Shown here in pieces: positions 30,277 to 38,654 of a stretch of DNA of 38,654 nucleotides. The position numbers were made by a program, and so were the translations under genes. This DNA is from Rhizopus sp. PT2906 (Eukaryota > Mucoromycota > Mucoromycetes > Mucorales > Rhizopodaceae). Position 1 is the first letter of the stretch, and every line of letters starts with the position of its first letter. The DNA is taken from positions 1 through 38,654 of the forward strand of contig JAMYHX010000415.1 in NCBI GenBank assembly GCA_025529335.1, given 5' to 3'. The notes below the pieces were generated by a model. It had not been told where the DNA came from. It was given only the letters and a program-made list of their open reading frames with translations, and did not search any database.

Positions 30277-31519
30277 TTAGTTGGTCTTGGCAATTTCAAC
30301 ACCGGCAGTAGCACCCAAGACACGCTTGATATCACCATAGATAGCGCTATATATACTATTTAGTCACCTTATACTAAAGACATATATAATTAACTTACAA
30401 TTGACCAGCAGTAAGAGTGGCAACCATGACAATACGAGGACCGAGACCCAAGAAGAGACCCTTAGGACCGAGTTGCTTGGCCATACCAATAAGACGAGAG
30501 GTGAGGGATTCACCTTCAACACCCTTTTGCTTGTTGATCTTGGACAACAAAGTATCAGCAGGTTGAGAGACGATGGCAGCAACAGTACCAGCAACGATAC
30601 CGGAACCAAGGTTGACGGTGGTCATGACAGAGGGAGAAAGTTGATCCTTAGGAGTATTGATGTTCTTCAAGATGAGTTCACTATACGTATATCGCAATCA
30701 GTTTAAGCACTATTGATTCACTCTGGGTACTTACGTAGTACGTTCATAGACGACGAACTTGGCCATGGTATAAGGAACTTGCTTGAACAAGATAGGACCG
30801 AAACCAGAGTAGAAACCCTTGATGGCACCTTCTTCCTTCAAGATTCTGGTGAAACCGGAGAGAAGACCAGTGGCGAAAGTGGGTTGAGAGACGAGACGAA
30901 TACGAGTGGCTTCCAAAGGACAGAGAGCAACATCAGCAAAGAATTCGGCAATAGCAGAAGAACCGAGGTAGATGGCAGTACGGTTTTCAGAGGCCTTCTC
31001 AACACCAATGAGGTCAATGAAAGTCTTCTTCCAGAATTCGTAACCACCGAACTTGAAGGCACCTTGCAAGAAGTAACCAGCAGCAGTGGGACCGAAACCG
31101 GTCAACAAGGCACCAGCACCTTCGGCTTGAACAACTTGACGGAAACCGGCAATCATACCCTATATATACTTTAAGTATTCATCCTCTCTCTCTTTTTTCT
31201 CTCTCACCTTGTTGTAAACTTCAGGAGACAATTGGATTCTGGTCTTAACGACATCAACGGGGGTCTATGATAATAGTAAGTATGCATACTCTTGTTTGAG
31301 TCTTTTTATTTTATTTCTTTACCCTAAATAAAAAGAGAATATTAGTTTCTATTGACACAATTAATCATCATAAACTTACATAGCACCGTGAGTGATACCA
31401 CAGCAGAGAGCACCGGCAATGGCAAAACGAGCATAAAGGTTAGCACCGGTAGGGGCAGCATCCTTAGCAGGAGAAGGAACAATGAAGTTGTTCTTTAAGG
31501 CTTGTTGAGAAGGGAACAT
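30277..31519 (-). CDS. MIR1: Mitochondrial phosphate carrier (SLC25A3/MIR1 family)
   Basis: 324 residues from exons 31519-31380, 31323 (one base), 31264-31208, 31159-30735, 30680-30399 and 30346-30277. It imports phosphate with protons across the inner membrane. The three carrier signatures are TPVDVVKTRIQ, CPLEATRIRLV and QPADTLLSKIN, with six transmembrane helices. Other family blocks are YNKGMIAGFRQVVQAEGAGA, GFGPTAAGYFLQGAFKFGGY, GFGPILFKQVPYTMAKFVVY and LGLGPRIVMVATLTAGQ. Codons are strongly biased to C-ended forms, unlike neighbours, as expected for high expression. The Met of HGAMTPVDVV is split AT|G and the G can only come from a single-base exon between two normal introns (56 and 58 bp). 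Confidence 0.95.
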
Positions 31520-31668
31520 CGTTTCTGCCGCTTTTTTTAGATAAGTGGAGGGAGGTATTGAAGAAAAGAGAGAAAAATCGGAAGGGCACTAAAATTTTTT
31601 ATATCAAGGATCCCCCCGCCCTGAGTTTTTCCGTTGATGCAGGTGACAGTCACGGTAAGAACTGGATA
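31520..31668. promoter_or_regulatory. Phosphate carrier upstream region
   Basis: A short, purine/pyrimidine-biased stretch upstream of a probably highly expressed gene, containing a C-run (ATCCCCCCGCCC at about 31610-31621). Direct promoter elements are not recognised. Confidence 0.35.
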
Positions 31669-31836
31669 TCAACGTCCACTAAGGTATGGATTTACAGTCA
31701 TTTCAAAATGTTGTAGGGTATCTTTTATATCTGTTTGAACTCCGAAATTCTTCACTGTTTTGGTTTCCTTGACTATAGCTAAAACTCTATGTCCTTTTGG
31801 AGTTACAAAAGACTTCAAAATATGGGAAAAAGATAA
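31669..31836 (-). pseudogene. Orphan coding-like fragment downstream of the integrase remnant
   Basis: About 55 codons open on the minus strand without a usable start. The C-terminal half is protein-like (FVTPKGHRVLAIVKETKTVK, then NFGVQTDIKDTLQHFEM, NPYLSGR and TGA). It may be part of the same mobile-element debris or a displaced host exon. Family unknown. Confidence 0.3.
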
Positions 31837-31864
31837 AGAGTTTCTTTATTAAAATTATTTTTCT

Positions 31865-32558
31865 TTATAATTTAAATGAATATCGAGTGATACGAAAGCA
31901 TAACTGCATATTACCGTCTTGAATTATATACTTATTATTATCCAGAACCTCTTTTATCTTGAATGGACCTAACCATCTTGACATCAGCATTGCATTTTGT
32001 TCTTCCAGAGCGTGATTGCTGACCATTACTAGATCGTTTTTATAATATTTTCTTTTCTTGGTCTTTTTGTTATTTTGTTGTATCATTTTTTTTCGATAGA
32101 TATCAATATTTTTATGAGCTTGTGGGATGATTGACTCATTCAGCTCTACGATTCTTTTAATTCTTTCGTCAACTTTCATTTCCAATTGTTGATCATCAAT
32201 TTCCCATTCTACCCGTTCTTCCCCTTCATAGCTTCTTAGGTTTCTACCATATACTAACAAGAAAGGAGTATATAAGTGATCCCGCCTTATCGAAGCACGC
32301 ACTACATATAACGCAGCCGATAATCACTAGTCCCAATCTTGTTGATATTCAAAAATATATTTCTTGATTGTGTTTTTGACTACACCATGCATCCTCTCTA
32401 CTTTGCCTTGTCCTTGAGGCCTGTATGCAATCCCAAACTTCAAGTTGATTCAATAGTTCGATAACAACATTACTTTCATCTCTTCCGCATTAAAGTGTTT
32501 GCCTTGATCACAACATACTAAACTTGGCATGCCATATGCACATATCCACTCAAAGAGT
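31865..32558 (-). pseudogene. Retrotransposon integrase remnant (Ty3/gypsy-like)
   Basis: One minus-strand frame reads FEWICAYGMPSLVCCDQGKH (the second catalytic Asp region), a TGA, KFGIAYRPQGQGKVERMHGV (region of the catalytic Glu), DWD, then TAG TGA, then LYVVRASIRRDHLYTPFLLV and a chromodomain-like tail (VMVSNHALEEQNAMLMSRWL, GPFKIKEV). This is the second half of an rve-type integrase core plus its C-terminal domain. The frame is kept but three stops interrupt it. Reverse transcriptase, protease, Gag and LTRs are not seen, so only a fragment remains. Confidence 0.75.
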
Positions 32559-32900
32559 TTATCAAGAGTAGCCTTTAAAAAGCTCAGATAATGTCCTGTC
32601 ACTGTTCCTATGCTATAACCATCGGTTGGACGTCCAATTTTTCTCTTTTTAATGCGTTTTGGAACTCTCAAACTGACATTGATTAAATCAGTTGCAGATA
32701 TTGCACCTAAAGTCGATGTTGTGTTCGCTTTAATTGTAGGCACTGTAACTATGGTGAGAATTCCCTTCTTTGATCAGGGAATGCTTCCTTTCAAACTGAT
32801 ATGGAAGGCTGATTCATCAAGAAAAACGCAATTTGTAGTGAAATCCGAGTCAGTTTGCTTTGGATCCTTGATCATGGCGCATTGCGGTGTTTGAACATGT
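32559..32900 (-). pseudogene. Tc1-like DDE transposase fragment fused to the integrase remnant
   Basis: Minus-strand frame: DFTTNCVFLDESAFHISLKG (first catalytic Asp), a TGA where Trp is expected, SKKGILTIVTVP, TLGAISATDLINVSLRVPK, RIKKRKIGRPTDGYSIGTVT, GHYLSFLKATLDKL. This is the middle of a Tc1/mariner-like transposase; the C-terminal catalytic part is missing. Instead the frame runs on without a break into the integrase remnant (DKL|FEWICAYG). It may belong to the same family as the element at 14-16 kb, but the segments do not overlap enough to compare. Confidence 0.7.
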
Positions 32901-33122
32901 AGACGTTTGCTCTTCCTTTCGTACTACTGCGTCCCTGAGTACTGACGGGTTTCTTATCCTGAACTAGTGTAAGTATTATTACTATTATGTCTAGAATTTT
33001 GTTGTTGTTGTTGTTTGCAAATTCCAGGTTTTTGTCCTTTATTTAGAAAATAGACGCTGAACCTCGATAGAAAAGAAAAAAAGAGAGAACGTGCATAAGT
33101 GCCACATTCTATTTCTTGAATT

Positions 33123-33349
33123 ATGACTCATAAATTTATGAAATATAAGACCATGACCTCCTCTATTTCTGTTAAAGCAAAGTCATTACACCCAGAAGAT
33201 TACTGTGTCATGTTTCCAAAAATAAAAACCAACGTCACCGACCAGTTAATATTATATTCAAGAACTGAATGCTCATTAATCGAGTAAGCTATGCCTGTAC
33301 AAGAGTGGGATATGTTTACAGTTCTCACTCATATCGTTCTCCAAGATGA
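33123..33349 (+). CDS. Possible small two-exon gene, 62 residues
   Basis: ATG at 33123, exon to 33283, a 38-bp intron (33284-33321, GTAAGC donor, GTTTACAG acceptor) and a short last exon to a TGA at 33349. The protein contains SVKAKSLHPEDYCVMFPKIK and TDQLILYSRTECSLI, a plausible folded composition. The intron is short for this genome and no family is recognised. It sits between transposon debris and the 33.5-kb gene, so it could be a remnant. Confidence 0.3.
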
Positions 33350-33555
33350 ATATTGTATAAACAGAGAGAAGTAAGGGTCCATTAAACGCGTCATTCACTT
33401 ATGCACTAAATCTCTGTCTTTTTTTCCTAATTAAGTAGCCATACAAAATTTTTGTAATAAAAAAAGCAGCAACACAGACTGCCCCCCTCTCCCCTTCGTT
33501 TTTCTTTCTTTCTATTTATATTCAATATATATACATATATACCCTCGCTTCACAC

Positions 33556-34214
33556 ATGTCCAACATTGATCAGCTCAAATTTTGGCTGGAGGAAGAACCT
33601 GCGGGCAGGTATACAAGGACAAAAAGTGTGAATACAAGAATGAATAATCTAACTTATATATATATAGAGAAGACGATGTCTATCTACCACCTGATACACC
33701 TACTGTTAATCCAGGCCCAAATACATTATCCTTAATTCACAAGAAAAAGACATTGCTAAAGCACCGCTGTATAGCACGTCTAAAGAGTTATCATTATAAG
33801 CAACTTGAAATGATACGAAAGAATGTTGCTAGTACTGTGCAGAAAGAGAAGCTACCTTGTCAGTCTTTTACTCCACCTATCGAAGTAATCACCGGACAAG
33901 ACTATCTAGCGTACTTTACTCAGGATATCTTGGATTGTATCGATCATTTAGATAAAGTGAAAAGAGACGAAGTAGACCCTTCAAAGGATCCAAAGGTTGT
34001 TCAGGTCAACAACGGAGAATTGTTTCATGAAAAAACAGAATATACATCCCAACTAGAAGTATGTTTATACATCTTATTATCATACATTAACATTGCTTTT
34101 TGTTTGTAGAAACTGTTTGATTCTCAATGTGAAGAAGCAGAAAATCAATATAGAACACTTTATAATGTAATAATAGAAGACGACAGTCCAAAACTCAATC
34201 AAAAACAAACATAG
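33556..34214 (+). CDS. Unknown 182-residue mostly helical protein, 3 exons
   Basis: Exons 33556-33608, 33668-34058 and 34110-34214; phases agree. The start (MSNIDQLKFWLEEEP) follows a C-rich leader. A proline-rich segment (YLPPDTPTVNPGPN) leads into charged helices (HKKKTLLKHRCIARLKSYHY, YLAYFTQDILDCIDHLDKVK) and a short C-terminal helix. There is no signal peptide, membrane segment or catalytic motif. The pattern resembles small coiled-coil subunits of larger assemblies, but I do not recognise a family. Gene structure is well supported. It converges with the HTS1 gene, whose stop is 97 bp away. Confidence 0.7.
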
Positions 34215-34234
34215 AAAGAAAGAAAGAAAGAAAG
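34214..34234. repeat. (GAAA)n microsatellite
   Basis: Five tandem GAAA units immediately after the stop of the 182-residue gene, in its 3' region. Seen directly. Confidence 0.85.
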
Positions 34235-34311
34235 CATGTATATATACTCATTACACACATTACAACACTCGACATTCATTCATATCTCTCTCTTTTTTTC
34301 TCTTTTTTCTT

Positions 34312-35865
34312 CTAATTCAATTTATCTTTTAATACATCAATCATTTCCTTTCTTGCCACTGTGATGCCTCCACCTTGATTTGATTTTGTTCTCATATCTT
34401 TGATTCTCACTTGTCCATTATCCAACTCATCTTTACCAATGATGATAGCAAAGGGTATCTGATCTTTTTCACATACATTCCACTGTTTTTCCAGCTTGGG
34501 CTTATTCTTAAACATAAAACTCGCCTTGATACCTGCATCCCATAATTCACGTACAAGCTGCATACGTTCCCTGAGTAGTCCATCACCAACAGAGATCACA
34601 TAGACCTGAGTAGCATTACTCTTGATTTTGTCTATATCCTGACGCGCCATAAGCAACGAAAACAAGCGTTCGACACCAATAGAGACACCAACGCATGGTA
34701 TTGTCTTGGGCTGTCCACGCTTATTAGTTCCAGCAAACATACCAACCAAATTATCATAACGACCACCCGCAGCAATAGAACCCAAGCCTTCTACTTCTGT
34801 CTGTATCGCTTCATAGATAATACCGGTGTAGTAGTCCAGACCTCTGGCCAGACTAAGGTCAATCCGGATACGATCCTTGACTTGAAATATATCCAGATAA
34901 TCAAGCAATAATCTGATATCAGCAATGCCTTTACGAGCATCCTCATTCTTCATCAACGCCTCATCCTTTTCCAATATATCGAGAATGTTACTGTCTTGTT
35001 GCAGAACGTACTTTCCTATACGATCAGCAATCTGTTCACTCAATCCTCTTTCCTTCACCATCTCCTTCTTCACGTCCTCCCATGGCATCTTGTCCAACTT
35101 GTCAATCGCTGCTGAAATAGAACGCACCTGATCCTGCGGCACTCCGCAGACCTGAAAAAGACCGTCCAGAAGCTGTCGGTGATTCAGTTTGATATAAAAT
35201 GGCACCTTGACCGTATCCAAAGTATCGCTCACAATCTTTAGAACCTCTGCATCCGGAATCATGGGATCATACTGACCAGCAATATCGAAATCGCATTGAA
35301 CAAACTCACGTAGTCGACCCTTGGTCATGATGGGTTGATCACGTCTATACACTTTGGCGATCTGGTATCGTTTCATCTGAGCTTCTTTTCCGCCTTGCAT
35401 GGCCAGGTACCTGGCAAAAGGTACAGTCAGATCGTATCTCAATGAACAATGTTCTCCACCTTGATCAGCTAGATTGTAAATCAGTTTGCTCTCTTCTCCA
35501 TATTTTCCAGAGAGGATCTCGGTTAATTCAAAAACAGGTGTATCGATCGTCACAGCACCATGTCGTTGAAAGACATTTGTGATGGATTTGAAAAGATCTT
35601 GTCGTATGGCCATCTCTTTATCGTCATAGTCTCGTGTTCCTTTTGGCGTCTTTACTAAAATGGCCTTTAAAAGAAAGATAAGTTTATGTATATACTTTAT
35701 ATTATCTTAATTCCTTCATACTTGTCTTTCGGTCTTTTTACCTAAAGATGCTTAATGAGACAAGAGAACTATTTTGAACATAACAACTTTTTTACATTGT
35801 AAGCTGGTCGAAAAGAGTCGTCGATATGATAACAAGGGTCGTCTTGTACAAAAGGTTTTAAACAT
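34312..35865 (-). CDS. HTS1: Histidyl-tRNA synthetase with mitochondrial presequence
   Basis: 483 residues from exons 35865-35796, 35750-35722 and 35664-34312. It charges tRNA-His. Class II motifs: VKTPKGTRDYDDKEM into TDTPVFEL-like motif 1 (TIDTPVFELTEILSGKYGEE), RYDLTVPFARYLA and REFVQCDFDIAG (motif 2), LARGLDYYTGIIYEA (histidine-specific loop), AAGGRYDNLVGMFAG, and GVSIGVERLFSLL (motif 3), then the anticodon-binding domain. Exon 1 encodes a classical matrix-targeting leader (MFKTFCTRRPLLSYRRLFST). Yeast uses one gene for both compartments with two starts. Here the next Met in frame is the internal MAIRQDLF after motif 1 begins, so a cytosolic form must use another start or another gene. 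Exons 1 and 2 are inferred from frame and composition. Confidence 0.93.
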
Positions 35866-35885
35866 TTCAACACTAGAAAGAGAGG

Positions 35886-35905
35886 AAAAAAAAAAAAAAA
35901 AAAAA
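35886..35905. repeat. 20-bp A homopolymer between HTS1 and VPS1
   Basis: A run of 20 A on the plus strand (T on the coding strand) in the 72-bp gap between the VPS1 stop and the HTS1 start. This T-run could act as the VPS1 3' processing region and the HTS1 promoter at once. Confidence 0.8.
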
Positions 35906-35937
35906 TTGAAAAAAAAATACTCAAAAGTTTATTCAAC

Positions 35938-38229
35938 TTAAACGGAGCCGACAATTTCATCTGCTTTCTGTAAAGCTTCAATCATCTTTTTACATTCATT
36001 TCTTCTTTGTCTTGTAAAATCTGACTCTTGCAGTAATTCATCCAATACTTCTACCTTGTAAAGCTCTGTCAATAACTCTCGTTGAAGTTCTTCCTTTGCA
36101 TGGTTAACCAGGTTTAACATGATCGCTTTAGGAACCATATCGATCATTGTACGCTTAACGATATCATAATAAGATTGAATCAATAACTCTAACAGAATGA
36201 AATCAATAAATGTAAACTTCTTATTTCCCAATATACTTTACTAATAACTTCTATCTCCATGTATTCTCGTTCTGATAAATTGCCGCTTGCTTTTAAAGTT
36301 GCAGGAGGCTACATACGGTATTTTTAGATAAGAAGGTCGTTTGACAGATATTAACTATTACTTACTGCATCTAATAGAGGGGATGCTGATTTCTTGGCAT
36401 TTGCGGCCTTCTTATTACCTGAGAAAAAGCTTCCAAAGAGTGAGCCACTGTTATCAGAATCTGGTATCGTTGAAGCAGGTAATGCAGTAGCAGGCGCTGC
36501 TTTAGGTTTGGTTTCCTTGCTCATTCGCTCATTAACAAGTGCAATCGCTTGATGTCCATTTAAAAAGTGTGGATGAGCTGTATTGATATAACATGCTTCC
36601 ATACTATATACAGTATAATTAATGATCTTTCTAACCTTCATTCACACACACACTTACGCTACAAGATCAGTCACCAGCTTTGATGTAGGCTGAAGCGCCT
36701 TTTTGAAAAAGGCCAAGACAACTTGATAAAATTTTTCTTTAAGAGCAGGGAATCGTTTAAAGAATTGCTTGGTTAATAACTGACCAAGGATTCTCACTAA
36801 TTCATCATAGACCATATTGATACATTTCACACTCGGCTCCTCCAGTCGTTTGATCTGTTTCTTGATGATCAACTCAAAAGCAGTTGTAGCCACAAAGAGA
36901 GCTGGTGAAGATCCAGAAGAATTGTAGAGAATAGTACGAATGTCCACATCCTTGATTTGGTCCAGAGGGTCTATACCTTTGACACCACTTGCATAGAGTT
37001 CATGGAACACAAAACTGATGCGTGCACCGCCTGAGAGCTCAAAGCTCGATAGGTCGCCCGAGGTACCATCGATGATTGTGCGAAACTCGGTACAGAACTC
37101 TGTGATGATATTCAGTACCATATTGGCTCGATTGGAAGGCTGATCATCGAGTGGATCACCCAGTGACCACAACTCTTGTTGATACTTGACAAGTGCAGAC
37201 TGAATCTTACCCTTGATTTCTGGTAATGTGTTCTTTATGTGAAGCATCAGGATTCTGTTAAGCTTTTGTGCTAAGAATGGTGTGCCACAGTATTGAGCTC
37301 TGGATTTATATGCTGGATGGTTTTCGAAAAACTCACGTTCTGCCTCTAAAGCACGTTGAATAGACTTTTTGCTCTCGATGTCTCGTTGTCCACGGTTGAC
37401 GACAGGTACATAGCCTAACCGCAGAGGAATGACTCGTCCTGCCAATATGTCAATCACATCTGTTCCTTCATCCATCAAGTCCACTTTGGTCAATACACCA
37501 ATGGTTTTCAGCCCTTCTGGATCTACATCGCGCGCCAGTTTGAGACCATCTGAGTTGGCCAAGTCTGTGTTTGCGGCAGTAACAGCCAAGATGATAGAAT
37601 TGGGTTTAGTGATATACTTGAGCAGCATCTCACGAATTTGCTTTTCAATATCCTTTGGTTGATCACCCACAGGCACCTTGGTTAAGCCTGGTAAATCGAC
37701 CAAGGTCAAGGTGAGCACGTTCGGTGAGAAGATACGCAAGTTGATCGGCTGAGGGGAGATGCCTAGATTTTTTCCAGTCTTCAGTTCTGTATCCTTGATA
37801 ATTTCTTGGCGAATTTTATCAAAATCATAAAACTTTTGTCCTGGCAAGTGAAGAAACTCCCCCCACTCTTGCTGACTTGGGTCCTCATTGTCTTTGGGTG
37901 GTCTGTTGATCAATTGAAGAATCTATAATAGATGTTTATTGTGTGCTGTTGTTTAATAATTGAACTTACCAAAGGTCGTCGAGTGACAATACCCGTACCA
38001 CGAGGAAGAAAATCACGACCAACAATGTTTTCTAATACTGAACTTTTACCACTTGACTGAGAGCCAATGACAGCAATCTGCGGTAGGTCAACTGGATTGT
38101 GAACTCCTACAGTTGAAAAGGCATCCTGTAATTTATTCACTAGTAGTACAATCTGTTTAATGTTTATATTTAAATGTTGTCAGTTTATTGTTATTTACCA
38201 GTCTTGATTAGCTGCGAGTCCATACTCAT
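35938..38229 (-). CDS. VPS1: VPS1-type dynamin GTPase
   Basis: 673 residues from exons 38229-38199, 38139-37970, 37922-36658, 36603-36366, 36308-36242 and 36188-35938. It drives membrane scission in endosome/vacuole sorting and peroxisome division. GTPase motifs: IAVIGSQSSGKSSVLENIVG (G1), RGTGIVTRRPL (G2), LTLVDLPGLTKVPVGDQP (G3), GVLTKVDLMDEGTD (G4). The stalk follows (GGARISFVFHEL, DIRTILYNSSGSSPALF), then a short Ala/Ser insert in place of a PH domain, then the GED (EIEVIKLLIQSYYDIVKRTM, ending ADEIVGSV). NTDLANSDGLKLAR and NRGQRDIE favour VPS1 over DNM1. A second Met (38223) may be the true start (MDSQLIKT). The first intron acceptor (ACTACTAG) was chosen to give TVNKLQDA. Confidence 0.95.
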
Positions 38230-38539
38230 TTTTTTATAGAAGGTAAAAGAAGAAAAAAAAAAAAAAAAAAAAAAAAGGGACACAACGTTTAAAATAGAAA
38301 GACTACACTTTATTCACAAATTATTCGCACACTGATAATTTCAGACAACAAAAAATAATTAAAGGATACAACAAATAATAAAGAAGAGAGCCCATCAGAA
38401 GCAAAAGGACGAATAAATAAATGATTAGTAAATCAGTTATTTACATTGATATTAAATACTTACATTATAAAGAAGGGAAAAGAGAGAAAGAGAGAGCAAG
38501 AAAGAGAGCGGATGGGACCAAGGTTTGGTAAGAACCAAA
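38230..38539. promoter_or_regulatory. VPS1 upstream region and 3' region of the next gene
   Basis: 310 bp between tandem minus-strand genes. It includes a 24-bp A homopolymer (38253-38276; T-run on the coding strand) close to the VPS1 start, and a purine-rich GA stretch (38475-38510). No further gene is seen. Confidence 0.45.
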
Positions 38540-38654
38540 CTACCCCCAGCTAGCACCGGCTACTGTTTTCGATTTTATGATCTATAATACTACATATTAG
38601 CTTCTTACAAGAGTAAAGAATATAACATACCTTAGAGCTAGCTGGGGAATAGCT
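38540..38654 (-). CDS. Last two exons of an unidentified gene, cut by the window edge
   Basis: On the minus strand, an exon entering from the right edge (38654-38631, SYSPASSK) meets a GTATGT donor. A 49-bp intron (38582-38630) ends TATTATAG, and the last exon (38581-38540) reads IIKSKTVAGASWG followed by TAG. Phase is 0 and the other two frames hit stops. The family is not recognisable from 21 residues. The two exons carry an 11-bp perfect inverted repeat that flanks the intron. Confidence 0.45.

Noticed and set aside
30401..31174. Plus-strand open frames of 100-153 codons over the phosphate carrier
   Set aside because: They are shadows caused by the strong codon bias of the real minus-strand gene.

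Overview
This is a window of nuclear DNA from a fungus, most likely a Mucoromycota of the Mucorales type (Rhizopus- or Mucor-like). The evidence is dense protein-coding genes with many short introns (about 45-75 bp, GT-AG), very AT-rich spacers, pyrimidine-rich leaders before start codons, and fungal-type orthologues (BFR1, LTV1, RER1, VPS1, ATG101, PTPA, folylpolyglutamate synthase). The species is inferred from general character, not from a marker gene. I saw no tRNA, rRNA or CRISPR array. All exon coordinates are my own splice predictions from frame, GT/AG sites and protein-family continuity; no transcript data were available.

Layout. 1-8.7 kb: the end of an unknown gene (+), a CCDC97-like gene (-), and divergent from it an unidentified 1,192-residue, 14-exon gene (+). 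Then come an HSF-type transcription factor (+), a protein with an ASH/MSP-like beta domain (+), and mitochondrial ribosomal protein uS14m (-). 9.6-13.5 kb: RER1 (+), a Nudix CoA diphosphatase (+) and LTV1 (-). 14.1-16.1 kb: a decayed Tc1/mariner-like element with about 130-bp inverted repeats. 16.3-22.6 kb: BFR1 (+), NAA50 (-) head-to-head with PTPA (+), and an N-myristoylation-motif methyltransferase (+). 22.6-26.1 kb: a gene-poor stretch with two pseudogene remnants. 26.4-30.1 kb: a tight tandem of a molybdopterin-binding-domain protein, folylpolyglutamate synthase and ATG101, all (+). 30.3-31.5 kb: mitochondrial phosphate carrier (-). 31.7-32.9 kb: broken transposon sequence in which a DDE transposase piece is fused in frame to a retrotransposon integrase piece. 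33.1-38.6 kb: a small dubious gene and an unknown 182-residue gene (+), then HTS1 (histidyl-tRNA synthetase), VPS1 (dynamin) and the last two exons of an unknown gene, all (-).

Most genes are unrelated housekeeping functions and do not form a pathway cluster. The only functional echoes are trafficking (RER1, VPS1, ATG101, BFR1), translation and ribosome biogenesis (LTV1, uS14m, HTS1) and mitochondria (phosphate carrier, uS14m, HTS1 with a presequence, folylpolyglutamate synthase).

The most unusual observations are gene-structure ones. The phosphate carrier needs a one-nucleotide exon to keep its reading frame. RER1 has an 11-nucleotide exon. The ATG101 reading frame can begin at an ATGA that overlaps the stop of the folylpolyglutamate synthase gene. 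The Tc1-like element carries a small spliced-looking passenger ORF and a strong internal hairpin. I found no clear evidence for a wholly new multi-gene system.
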